From Rossellomorea marisflavi (GTDB lineage Bacteria > Bacillota > Bacilli > Bacillales > Bacillaceae_B), in NCBI GenBank assembly GCA_003667865.1, contig CP033051.1, positions 3,560,501 through 3,624,500 on the forward strand: a DNA stretch of 64,000 nt, given 5' to 3'. Below are positions 56,434 through 64,000 of the stretch, piece after piece. Each line of letters opens with the position of its first letter. Position 1 is the stretch's first letter. The position numbers and the translations under genes were made by a program. The notes below the pieces were generated by a model that did not search any database, had not been told where the DNA came from, and saw nothing but the letters and a program-made list of their open reading frames with translations.

Positions 56434-58119
56434 TTACTTCACCTGACCTTGTGAAACTAGCCACATACCTTTTTCTTCTGAAAACTCTAGCATAATCGTT
56501 TCCTGTTCGTATTCTTCTGAGTCCCCAATTGGAAAAGTAGCTTGGTACACAAGTGTATGATTCTCTTCTGTTAGTAACTCAAGCTCTACTTTTTCCCAAT
56601 TTGATAAACTGCCGCCATCTGCCAGTATTTTAGTAGCAACACCATCAATTTCTATAACATTTAGATCTTTAATAATTGTACTAGTTATTTCAGGCGTATA
56701 GTATTGATTAAAGTGATGTTCCACTTTTTCAATTGTATTAAATTGCTCGCCTAACAGCATATAGTCCATTTCATTGTACTTAACGGTTTTCACACTTCCA
56801 TCAGGGTTTATTTCACCTGGATCTGTCATAAACGTCCAGTATAAATTACGTGCATTTAGTAGCAATTGCTTTACTTGTTCTGATGAAGGAAGGTCAATTT
56901 CTTCTTCTTTCTGTAAAACATTTTGGATTTCTGATTCAGAGAGGCTTTTTTGCTTTATCATGTTTTTGCCTTTAATATTGTATAGACTATAAGCCTTATT
57001 TGATTCTTTAATGAGCACTTGATATTCATCCTTAGTCATGTTTCTAGCACTAACAATAGATATAAACGGTTCTGTTCTGATATCCCATTTTTCATTTACT
57101 ATATCGAAAAGACTAAAAGATTCTTTACCCAATTCTCCGCTTGCTAGTAAGATCCTCTCGTCATCAACTGACCAATCTAAAAGTTTAACTACTTTATATT
57201 GATCTAGTTGTACCCAATTACCAGATTCTAAATGAATATAAATAACATTACTACCATTTTCAAGTGCGACTTCCAACGCAACATACTGTTGGTTGTTTGA
57301 TAGAACTCCACTAGACAATTCCTGAAAATCATTTGGCTTCTCAAGTTTTATTTCTTTATTCTCAACTGAGATAACAATTTGTTTTTCATTTTCATAAACT
57401 TGTAAGAACTCTCCATATCTTAATACACCAGATGATTTTTTAAGATGACGATCTTCTTTTGATTTTATTTGAATTCGTTCCTCAACATAAGGTGGCGACG
57501 TTGAAAGGTCTTTTAAAGTATAAATGTCACCTTCTTTATGAACGGTTGCAAACATAACATATTTTACTGAATCATCTTCTTGTAGCTGGGCACTGCCTGC
57601 AAGAAGATATTGCTTTGCATCTTCTGGGATAACAGTATATTTAACCTTAACTGTAAAAGCATTCTCTGTCGAAGATATACGTTCTATTCCAAGAATCTTA
57701 AAGCTCTTAATTTGTTGAGTTCCTTCATTTTCTTTCATTCCATCAAGATACATTGTCATTAATCTAGTAGCAACGGTCTCTATTTGTTCATTTCCATTTA
57801 CGGTTAATGAATAATGATCTAGCTCTTCATCTTCTGTAACAGCATAATGATTTGGATCTTGTCTTTCAGTATGAGAACTCGTATTAGGACTCTCAGTACC
57901 AGCATACTGATTCCAGACAAAAACACCCATAATTAATAGGAAACAACTACATACTACGACTCCAGTACTATTCATCAAATAGGAGAATCGTTTATGTCTT
58001 TTAGAAGTAGGAGATTCTACTTGATTCATAATAGTTCGTCTCATTTGATCAGTCATTTTTACATGCGCAAACGTTGTGGAATTCATCGTTTCACGTAGGT
58101 TCTTTAATTTTTCCTCCAT
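56434..58119 (-). CDS. membrane anti-sigma factor-like protein with C-terminal IseA-like domain
   Basis: The cytoplasmic N-terminus (about 48 residues) would hold the sigma-binding segment; one membrane helix follows (residues 50-69), then an extracytoplasmic part of about 490 residues. The middle region is beta-rich and may be a propeller-like sensor. Residues about 422-561 contain YYTPEITSTIIKDLNVIE, DGVATKILADGGSLSNWEKV and TFPIGDSEEYEQ, a pattern resembling IseA (YoeB), the secreted inhibitor of D,L-endopeptidases. No zinc-binding anti-sigma motif is visible. The gene overlaps the ECF sigma gene by 29 bases, so it very probably controls it. Confidence 0.75.
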   Translation of the reverse strand: MEEKLKNLRETMNSTTFAHVKMTDQMRRTIMNQVESPTSKRHKRFSYLMNSTGVVVCSCFLLIMGVFVWNQYAGTESPNTSSHTERQDPNHYAVTEDEELDHYSLTVNGNEQIETVATRLMTMYLDGMKENEGTQQIKSFKILGIERISSTENAFTVKVKYTVIPEDAKQYLLAGSAQLQEDDSVKYVMFATVHKEGDIYTLKDLSTSPPYVEERIQIKSKEDRHLKKSSGVLRYGEFLQVYENEKQIVISVENKEIKLEKPNDFQELSSGVLSNNQQYVALEVALENGSNVIYIHLESGNWVQLDQYKVVKLLDWSVDDERILLASGELGKESFSLFDIVNEKWDIRTEPFISIVSARNMTKDEYQVLIKESNKAYSLYNIKGKNMIKQKSLSESEIQNVLQKEEEIDLPSSEQVKQLLLNARNLYWTFMTDPGEINPDGSVKTVKYNEMDYMLLGEQFNTIEKVEHHFNQYYTPEITSTIIKDLNVIEIDGVATKILADGGSLSNWEKVELELLTEENHTLVYQATFPIGDSEEYEQETIMLEFSEEKGMWLVSQGQVK

Positions 58120-58666
58120 TTCTACTCTCCTCCTTTTGAATAGCAGTTTCTAATAGGTCTTTTGCCCGTTTCAATCTAACTTTAATAGTGTTTGTATTCA
58201 TTTGCAGCATGTTACTTATCTCTTGAATCTTTAATTCCTGATAATAATAAAGGATTATGACTTCTCGATATTTTACCGGTAATTTTAATACAAGGTTCCC
58301 TAGCAATGCATAATCGTGAGATGCCAGTACGACTTCTTCTGTACTTTTTTCATTCTTACCTACAAAATCCTCAACAAGATTTGTAAACCACAATGTACGT
58401 GAGGACCAGCTTTTCAAGTAATCTTTGCAATGATTAATAGCAATTCGATAAATCCAGGTTCTAACCTTTGACTTCCCTTCAAATTTTGAATAATTCATAT
58501 AGCACTTGACGAACACTTCTTGAGTTAAATCTTCGGCTGTAGCACGATTCCTGACATATGAATAAGTAAGCCTGAAAACTTCATCACCATAATGGTTCAT
58601 AATATATTCTAAAAACTCTGTTTGCTCCATTCTAGATTGTTCGTCTGTAGTAATGTATTCCTCCAA
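58091..58666 (-). CDS. ECF RNA polymerase sigma factor
   Basis: This 191-residue sigma-70 family protein has region 2 with DEVFRLTYSYVRNRATAEDLTQEVFVK and RTWIYRIAINHCKDYL, and region 4 with LPVKYREVIILYYYQELKIQEI and a helix-turn-helix (SNMLQMNTNTIKVRLKRAK). It lacks region 1 and 3, as is usual for ECF sigma factors. The start is TTG with AGGAGGTG 6 bases upstream. The gene overlaps its membrane partner, and an ECF-type promoter lies before it, so it probably drives its own expression. Confidence 0.9.
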   Translation of the reverse strand: MEEYITTDEQSRMEQTEFLEYIMNHYGDEVFRLTYSYVRNRATAEDLTQEVFVKCYMNYSKFEGKSKVRTWIYRIAINHCKDYLKSWSSRTLWFTNLVEDFVGKNEKSTEEVVLASHDYALLGNLVLKLPVKYREVIILYYYQELKIQEISNMLQMNTNTIKVRLKRAKDLLETAIQKEESRNGGKIKEPT

Positions 58667-58720
58667 GTATTACACCTCCTCCATATATAACGTTTTACTT
58701 GTAATGATGTTCGCAAGTAA

Positions 58721-58747
58721 GACGATACTGAAATCATGATAGTTTCA
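58721..58747 (-). promoter_or_regulatory. ECF-type promoter of the sigma/anti-sigma operon
   Basis: TGAAAC at 58747-58742, a 17-base spacer and CGTC at 58724-58721, as in sigma-M/sigma-V type promoters. It lies 55 bases before the sigma start codon and supports autoregulation. Confidence 0.72.
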
Positions 58748-58760
58748 ATTACAAATAAAT

Positions 58761-60005
58761 TTATTTCGTAGCTAAATCATCGGAGACTTTTCTTTCTCCA
58801 AACCTTCTTACAAAAGGAAATGAAAATGTTATAACTGCTGCAAGAATCTCAATAGAACCACCATATATAAAAATCTCAGAAGGTCCTGTGGATTCCATAA
58901 TCCAACCAGAAGCTGCTTGTGAAAGTGGAACAGACCCTGACATTACAAGGATCATTACACTAATGACTCTGCCAAAGAGCTTTTTAGGAATAATCATATG
59001 ATTTACACTAGGTGCTATAACATTTACGGCTGCTTCAAAGAACCCCATAGAAGCGATAAGAAATAGAAGAAGCCAAAGGTTACCCGTAATTCCAATACAA
59101 ACAATACATAATCCTTGAAGGAAACAAGTAAATAACGTCATATATGGCTTAGGATTCTTTATGGAAATCATTGAAAGAACAATACCTCCAAGAACACTTC
59201 CGATCGCAATGGACGTATTCATTAATCCAAACCCTTCAACCCCAAATCCTAAATCCTTGGCAAGAAAAGGAATACTTATTAAGGTTGCGCCTACTGCTGC
59301 ATTTGCAAAAAAAGCAAATACAGCCATTACCAGAATGATAGGTGTCTTTATAAAGTATTGGAATCCCGCTATGACACTTTTAATCATAGGATCATTTGCT
59401 GTTTTTTCTAAATCTTCTCCTTCATAAACAAATTTGACTCTTGTTAATAAAGTCGCTGCGATGATAAACGTTATCGCGTTAATGAGGATAGCAAGCTCAG
59501 TACTTCCTATAGCAATTAAACCAGCAGCGATCATTGGCCCAACAACTGCCGAAACATTACCTGCTGTCATTAATAGTCCCATAGATTGAGTGTAGAATTG
59601 CTTCTCAACTATTTGCGTACGACAAGATATTCCTGCGGGTTCTGCTACTGCATCAATGATTCCAAAAACTGCTCCTATTACATAGAATAGCCAAATTTCA
59701 GTATTCTGATTTGATATGATAACTAGGAAAAGGATTATGGTTCCTGCTCGAAGTATATTTGAATAGATAAGTAATTGTTTGGCATGGATTTTATCAACAA
59801 TAACACCACCGATTAAAATAAAGAGCAACTTTGAAACCCCAATGATAAACAAATACGTTCCCACAATGGATGGAGAACCCGTTTTTTCAATTAGCATCCA
59901 CGTTAAAGAAATAACGAATATTGAATCACCTAAAGCTGTTACCCAAGTACTAATCCAAAAATATAGAAAACTCTTATTCTTATACAACTGTAAATCTATC
60001 TTCAT
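58761..60005 (-). CDS. MFS transporter (MefA-like macrolide-efflux type)
   Basis: This 414-residue, 12-helix protein begins KNKSFLYFWISTWVTALGDSIF, the usual start of the MefA-type/DUF894 MFS group. It continues with GGVIVDKIHAKQLLIYSNILRAG, EPAGISCRTQIVEKQ and a second half with FGRVISVMILVMSGSVPLSQ. Such proteins export drugs or small metabolites; the substrate cannot be told. It reads toward the ECF sigma gene without a terminator between them, but the ECF promoter lies in the gap. Confidence 0.85.
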   Translation of the reverse strand: MKIDLQLYKNKSFLYFWISTWVTALGDSIFVISLTWMLIEKTGSPSIVGTYLFIIGVSKLLFILIGGVIVDKIHAKQLLIYSNILRAGTIILFLVIISNQNTEIWLFYVIGAVFGIIDAVAEPAGISCRTQIVEKQFYTQSMGLLMTAGNVSAVVGPMIAAGLIAIGSTELAILINAITFIIAATLLTRVKFVYEGEDLEKTANDPMIKSVIAGFQYFIKTPIILVMAVFAFFANAAVGATLISIPFLAKDLGFGVEGFGLMNTSIAIGSVLGGIVLSMISIKNPKPYMTLFTCFLQGLCIVCIGITGNLWLLLFLIASMGFFEAAVNVIAPSVNHMIIPKKLFGRVISVMILVMSGSVPLSQAASGWIMESTGPSEIFIYGGSIEILAAVITFSFPFVRRFGERKVSDDLATK

Positions 60006-60109
60006 GCAATCACTCCTATAAATTTATAGTAAATTCTATTCTTTAAAAACTCTGTTATCGTATACTTTGGCTTTTCAACATGTTTTTGCTAGAAACTTTT
60101 TCGTTTCAT

Positions 60110-60250
60110 TGTACTCCAGACAATTCCTCTACACAGGGAGGAAGTCGAGCCTCCAGGGTGGACGGTTCCGTTCCAGTGGGTAAGGAACCCGGAACTCGAC
60201 CTTTCCTCTATTGCCGTAGGAGTCAAGTGCCTGGAGCTATTTCACTATGG
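60110..60250. repeat. GC-rich structured intergenic repeat-like element
   Basis: This 140-base block is much richer in GC than its surroundings and contains GGTTCC..GGAACC, AGGAAGTCGAG..CTCGACC and GCCGTAGGAGTCAAGTGCCTGG. It resembles interspersed repeats common between Bacillus genes. A plus-strand frame runs across it (60080-60547) but has no coding character. Confidence 0.5.
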
Positions 60251-60295
60251 AATTTCGGAAAAATTGTTCCTAAAAAAGCCTTTATAAAACATGAA

Positions 60296-60324
60296 AAAGC
60301 ACCTACCATTACGATAGGTGCTTT
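60296..60324 (-). terminator. intrinsic terminator downstream of a small ORF
   Basis: Perfect AAAGCACCTA / TAGGTGCTTT hairpin with TTTTTC on the minus strand. A second perfect stem TGAGAATCTAA / TTAGATTCTCA lies just before it at 60343-60372. Confidence 0.8.
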
Positions 60325-60375
60325 CAAAATTTGTTCTTTACATGAGAATCTAAATGCTAGATTAGATTCTCAATA

Positions 60376-60522
60376 TTACAGAACAATATTTAGTATCCAT
60401 TCACCCCGTATGATAAGTCGTATTTCAGAAGCTTCTCTAAAAAAGGACAGACTTGTCCCTTGCTTAAAAGAAATATCAAAAAATTTCATCATTCCGTTAT
60501 TGAAATTGACTTTCTTACTCAT
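60376..60522 (-). CDS. small ORF of unknown function, possibly truncated
   Basis: This 48-codon frame begins MSKKVNFNNGMMKFFDISF after a perfect AAGGAGG 9 bases upstream. It contains a REP-like palindrome (AAGGGACAAGTCTGTCC, 60445-60460) that supplies residues QGTSLS. It ends in a stop directly before a hairpin and a terminator. The good ribosome site suggests a real gene; the palindrome and odd C-terminus suggest it could be cut short. Unknown family. Confidence 0.45.
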   Translation of the reverse strand: MSKKVNFNNGMMKFFDISFKQGTSLSFFREASEIRLIIRGEWILNIVL

Positions 60523-60609
60523 AGGGATGAACCTCCTTATAGCGTAGTTATTAATATCTTACTAATCCAAAAGTAAATTGACAATATTTTTCTTTTATTC
60601 TGGGATACA

Positions 60610-60948
60610 TTAACTCCAATGACAAACTTCAAATGAATTACCAAAAGGATCTTCTAATGAGAAGAATCTTGTACTGCCTTCAACAAATATTTCACTCACT
60701 TTTACACCTTGTCCCTTAAGTTTTAAGTGTGTTTCTTCTAGAGCATCAGAGAATAGGATAGCCATTGTAGAAGATTTTATTGGTAGACCTTCTTGAATTG
60801 TAATTGGGGTTTCGCCATTGCCCACTTGATAGACCAAATAGTTTCCACCATCATATGATAATTGTAATTCAAGGATGTTTTCATACCATTTTCTCGCTTC
60901 CTCTAAACGATTTACATTGACAATTACTGTATCAACTCGTGAGAACAT
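60610..60948 (-). CDS. VOC-family (glyoxalase/bleomycin-resistance fold) protein
   Basis: This 112-residue protein has two beta-alpha-beta-beta-beta repeats typical of the vicinal-oxygen-chelate fold: VDTVIVNVNRLEEARKWYENIL, FSDALEETHLKLKGQGVKV and a C-terminal FFSLEDPFGNSFEVCHW with the conserved DP.GN and Glu. The metal-binding His usually found at the first strand is not evident. The substrate is unknown. Confidence 0.8.
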   Translation of the reverse strand: MFSRVDTVIVNVNRLEEARKWYENILELQLSYDGGNYLVYQVGNGETPITIQEGLPIKSSTMAILFSDALEETHLKLKGQGVKVSEIFVEGSTRFFSLEDPFGNSFEVCHWS

Positions 60949-61073
60949 ACATTCAACTCTTTCTATTTTAGAATTAGTACACCTAGATATCGTACCTATA
61001 TACTTTATTATTCTCTTTTTTGCTTATTTTTCCTTTTTCATTCCATCTTCTTTTAATGTGAGAAACACAAAAA

Positions 61074-61118
61074 AAGAATGTCTCACTGTATTGGAGAACC
61101 AATACAAGAGACATTCTT
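61074..61118 (-). terminator. intrinsic terminator of the diguanylate cyclase gene
   Basis: AAGAATGTCTC / GAGACATTCTT with inner TGTATTGG / CCAATACA, T-run on the minus strand. Confidence 0.88.
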
Positions 61119-62753
61119 CTATTTCTCTAGTTTATTATAGAAAGCAAAATTGTTTTTTCCTTGTTCCTTTGCTTTATATAAAGCTTGATCGGATTGTTGA
61201 ATTAATTCTTTCGTTTCAATATATTTTTCTGTTCTTGACGAAATTCCAATACTACACCCGACAAGTACGGACTCATTTTCAATAAAATAAGGTGAGTTTA
61301 TTTTTGCGATAATTCTTTTTGCCACTAGCTTTGAATTTGCTATATTTTCTGATCGAGATGTTGAAAGTAATACTAAAAATTCATCTCCACCGATTCGGAA
61401 AGCATGTTCACTATTACGAATACTTTGTTGTAGTCTTTCTCCAACTTCTCTTAATAATAGGTCACCAGCATGATGTCCAAGAGTGTCATTGACCTCTTTA
61501 AAGTCATCCAAATCAATATATAAAAACGAAACGATCGTTCCTTCTTTATCAGCTTTTTCAATGATTCTTGGTAAGTAATGTTCTAGAGCTAGACGGTTAG
61601 GAAGGCCCGTTAGTTTATCCTGATGTGCTAATGTCTCCATTTTATCAAGCTTCTCTTCCGTACTAACTAAGGAAGTGATAAGTTCTCTTAATGATAGAGA
61701 TAATGTTTCTATTTCTTTAATCCCCTTAACATAAGGAATTGCTACATCTTCACCATTTTTTAATTGTTGTGATGCTTTGGAAATACGATGTAAAGGCTTT
61801 GTTATATTACCTGCTAAAAACCAACCCAAAACAGCTGTAAGTATTGTAACAATTACCCCAATCGTAATGATGTAATGTTGTAATTCATTAACAGATTCAT
61901 AAGCGACAGTTTCTGGTTGGCGAACTAGTATTGTCCAACCAAGCCCTTGATAATCAAGATAGCCCTTCCCAAAAGCATATCCAGTCAAGTAGTTTTTTCC
62001 ATCTGGCCATTGTTCAAGAGACCAACCATTCTCACCTGACTGTGCTTTACTGACACTTTCAAGTGAAACAGATTCTCCTACTAGCTCATCTGGACCTAAC
62101 AAAACGACATTATCTTTTGAACTTACAATAAAAACGTCAATTTTTCTTTTTTTCTCTTTTTGTAGTGGCTCAATAATCGTTTGTTCTACCATTTTGGACC
62201 ATTCCCAGCTTAGATGAGAAGCCAAGACCCCATTGAACTCTCCTAATTCATTATGTATCGGAATACTAATATCAACAAATTGAACAGGCTCCCCATTTGC
62301 ACTTGGTAGTTTTTCGGCTAACAATTTAGCATCATGTACATCACCAATAAACGTTTCTTCTAGAGCTTCCACATAAACAGGGCGAGAAGAGATATCTACC
62401 CCTTCTAATAATCGGTCTGTTGAGGCAATGACATGCCCTTCTTTGTTCGTAAGACCCACCCAAGAAAAAGTAGGAAAACTTGATTTCAATTCATCTAATA
62501 GGCTTTGTACTGCCTGGATATCCTCTGGATTTCGGATAACTTCTAATTTACTTAATATATTGATTTCACCAGCACGTGAATACATGAAATGATCAAGTTT
62601 ATCAGCCATTTGATATGATACACCAGCGAGTGAGGTTCCAATTTCCTCTTCAATATGGCTAGAAGATTTCACACCAATATTAATTGTTAAAATTGCAGAT
62701 AATACTATAACAAGAACACCAAAAATCATAGAGAAGTAGGTTCTTAGTCTCAT
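61119..62753 (-). CDS. membrane sensor diguanylate cyclase (dCache-HAMP-GGDEF)
   Basis: The order is an N-terminal membrane helix (about 10-30), an extracytoplasmic dCache-type sensor (about 35-285, with SWVGLTNKEGHVIASTDRLLEG), a second helix near 290-315, a HAMP domain (NITKPLHRISKASQQLKNG), and a GGDEF domain from DKLTGLPNR to the end with intact RIGGDEFLVLL. It makes cyclic di-GMP, which controls motility and biofilm. At the inhibitory-site position the sequence reads RNSE instead of RxxD. GGGGTG precedes the ATG at 62753; the frame opens one codon pair earlier with a GTG. Confidence 0.88.
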   Translation of the reverse strand: MRLRTYFSMIFGVLVIVLSAILTINIGVKSSSHIEEEIGTSLAGVSYQMADKLDHFMYSRAGEINILSKLEVIRNPEDIQAVQSLLDELKSSFPTFSWVGLTNKEGHVIASTDRLLEGVDISSRPVYVEALEETFIGDVHDAKLLAEKLPSANGEPVQFVDISIPIHNELGEFNGVLASHLSWEWSKMVEQTIIEPLQKEKKRKIDVFIVSSKDNVVLLGPDELVGESVSLESVSKAQSGENGWSLEQWPDGKNYLTGYAFGKGYLDYQGLGWTILVRQPETVAYESVNELQHYIITIGVIVTILTAVLGWFLAGNITKPLHRISKASQQLKNGEDVAIPYVKGIKEIETLSLSLRELITSLVSTEEKLDKMETLAHQDKLTGLPNRLALEHYLPRIIEKADKEGTIVSFLYIDLDDFKEVNDTLGHHAGDLLLREVGERLQQSIRNSEHAFRIGGDEFLVLLSTSRSENIANSKLVAKRIIAKINSPYFIENESVLVGCSIGISSRTEKYIETKELIQQSDQALYKAKEQGKNNFAFYNKLEK

Positions 62754-62974
62754 ATACACACCCCAAATTATTCTTACGGGAGTACGATCACAACTTACTC
62801 ACCGACACACTTCGACATTTATATACTATTATTGTATAGTTAATATCACAAGTTTCAAGTGTTTTATAAAAGATAAGAAAGGTGTACTATATAGCAATCT
62901 ATAAGAAATATGTACTATAAACAAATAGAAACACCTATTTTTCTAGGATTGTACATAGATATATGTATCTGAGC

Positions 62975-63364
62975 TTATAGCAAATCTAGAAGAAATTCTC
63001 TATCACTTGGAAAACTTAAATCTAATTGTTTCACTTCTGATGCTGATTTCCAGCTGATTTCATATATCAATTGATCGGGATCTTGTATTACAGGACTTCC
63101 CCCAATAATTTCTGCAAGAAAATAGTGTACTTGTATACGTTCCCCATCAACAGTACCTTCTTTAATTTGTATTGGTTTTATTATTTTTATATGGTAGCCT
63201 GTTTCTTCATAAACTTCTCTAACACAGCACTCTTCAAATGATTCCCACTCCTCTTTCCCTCCAGAAGGTACGGACCATCTCTTAGGTTCATGTACTTGCC
63301 CTTGTTTAACCATAAGGATTTGTTTTTGTTGATTGATACAAACAGCCGCTGAGCCAGCCCACAT
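62975..63364 (-). CDS. NUDIX hydrolase
   Basis: This protein of about 129 residues carries a full Nudix box GGKEEWESFEECCVREVYEETGY (Gx5Ex7REUXEExGU). It hydrolyses a nucleoside diphosphate linked to another group; the substrate cannot be read from sequence. The start at the ATG 63364 has GAGGTG six bases upstream, and the GTG at 63373 is an alternative. Confidence 0.88.
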   Translation of the reverse strand: MWAGSAAVCINQQKQILMVKQGQVHEPKRWSVPSGGKEEWESFEECCVREVYEETGYHIKIIKPIQIKEGTVDGERIQVHYFLAEIIGGSPVIQDPDQLIYEISWKSASEVKQLDLSFPSDREFLLDLL

Positions 63365-63656
63365 GTCTTTCACCTCATCCTTAGTGTAATTTACACTTGT
63401 ATTTTTTTAAAAAACTCCCTTACGAAAGCCCTTACACACTAATCATATCTAGTTGTAAAACATTTTCATATATTTTCCTTTCTTGTTCACAGGTCTGTAA
63501 ATAAATTCATTCACAAAACGTTCAAATGTTGACATTTATAGTTTGAAAGACAACACACACTAGTGAAACTTCAGCCGAAGAAAGAGAAATTATTTGTCAT
63601 TCTCACATCGTTAATCAGCCATTTCGGGGAATATTAAAAATGAAAGGAGTGAGGTG

Positions 63657-63878
63657 ATGGTTCAACAAGATAGAAATCAATACAGAGTTGTAAAAGGACA
63701 TAAAGCAGCAGAAACAGGCTTTGAAGCAAGTTACGAATATACAACAGGGAACAAAGCAAAAAAAAAACAAAAGAAAAAAATATGCTCAATTTTGGTTCTT
63801 ACCTATTTAAAAGTAGTGACTACACTACATCATTACGTAGGTTGTTGCCAAAGAAAATCACAATTAATTTTTGAGTAG
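63657..63878 (+). CDS. small basic protein, possibly frame-disrupted at a poly-A tract
   Basis: AAAGGAG lies 7 bases before the ATG at 63657, so the start is good: MVQQDRNQYRVVKGHKAAETG and on, polar and Lys-rich. After the runs of ten and seven A at 63758-63780 the frame gives ICSILVLTYLK and further unusual hydrophobic sequence. Shifted frames give either YAQFWFLPI and a stop, or MLNFGSYLFKSSDYTTSLRR and on to a stop at a similar place. So the true C-terminus is uncertain; slippage, a mutation or a sequencing error at the A tract is possible. No family is recognised. Confidence 0.45.
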   Translation: MVQQDRNQYRVVKGHKAAETGFEASYEYTTGNKAKKKQKKKICSILVLTYLKVVTTLHHYVGCCQRKSQLIFE

Positions 63879-64000
63879 TGACATAATCAGTCTAATCATT
63901 GATTCTAAACGTCTTGTGTATATTTATATTTCACACCATACAAATCCTACACAGCTTTTGTTGACAAGACTGAGTTCTGTACTCTATTCCCGATTACAAA

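Noticed and set aside
60080-60547. 155-codon plus-strand frame
   Set aside because: It crosses the GC-rich repeat-like block, a terminator and a perfect hairpin, has no ribosome site, and its translation has no recognisable domain. A better minus-strand ORF lies within it.

Overview
The window is chromosomal DNA from a low-GC, endospore-forming member of the Bacillaceae. Evidence for this: an alpha/beta-type small acid-soluble spore protein (51523-51708), a YjcZ-family peptide, a YhcN/YlaJ lipoprotein, an Sda-type sporulation kinase inhibitor, a GerT-like Hsp20 protein, strong AGGAGG ribosome sites, frequent GTG/TTG starts, and many intrinsic terminators. I see no rRNA, tRNA, CRISPR array, prophage, complete insertion sequence or plasmid gene. 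Most genes are ordinary core or lineage-specific Bacillus functions.

Layout. 1-9.6 kb: three late genes of a staphyloxanthin-type C30 carotenoid pathway (crtP on the minus strand, crtQ-crtO on the plus strand), a YjcZ peptide, a LysE exporter, two membrane proteins (one built of two copies of the same half), the S1-domain protein CvfB, a fosmidomycin-resistance-type MFS pump and a spore lipoprotein. 9.6-16.7 kb: a MutS2 paralogue without Smr domain, preceded by a leader with promoter, 7-codon ORF and terminator; a DUF4395 and a YkvA membrane protein; an ABC-F ATPase; RecQ. 16.7-24 kb: small proteins, a cupredoxin, a CrcB pair, a D,D-carboxypeptidase, and xpaC-yaaN behind an ECF-type promoter. 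24-36 kb: yojN-yojO, small spore-type genes (one interrupted by an in-frame stop), a zinc-ribbon gene with an ECF-type promoter, YkqA, an MscS channel, an acyl-CoA ligase, tatA, uppP, a decayed acetyltransferase, TPR and AAC(3) genes. 36-50 kb: sda, odhAB, GerT-like, GNAT, MFS, HemAT, a membrane protein and the 5-oxoprolinase operon pxpBCA. 50-64 kb: NrnB-like, SASP, small membrane proteins, DCC protein, a repeat-rich gap, Zn-alcohol dehydrogenase, phosphatase, ECF sigma factor with an anti-sigma protein ending in an IseA-like domain, MFS, VOC, diguanylate cyclase and NUDIX.

How things work together. OdhA/OdhB are the E1/E2 of 2-oxoglutarate dehydrogenase. PxpB/C/A form the ATP-dependent 5-oxoprolinase. 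YojN/YojO are an AAA-VWA pair. An ECF sigma factor at 58.1-58.7 kb has a TGAAAC-N17-CGTC promoter of its own, and two other genes carry related TGAAAC-N17-CGTA promoters, which suggests cell-envelope stress control in this region.

The most interesting feature is the 11562-11977 leader of the MutS2-like gene. It looks like a translation-sensing transcription attenuator of the kind usually found before antibiotic-resistance genes acting on the ribosome. All functions are inferred by reading the sequence; no database search was run. Many starts were moved inward from the longest frame to fit ribosome-binding sites.
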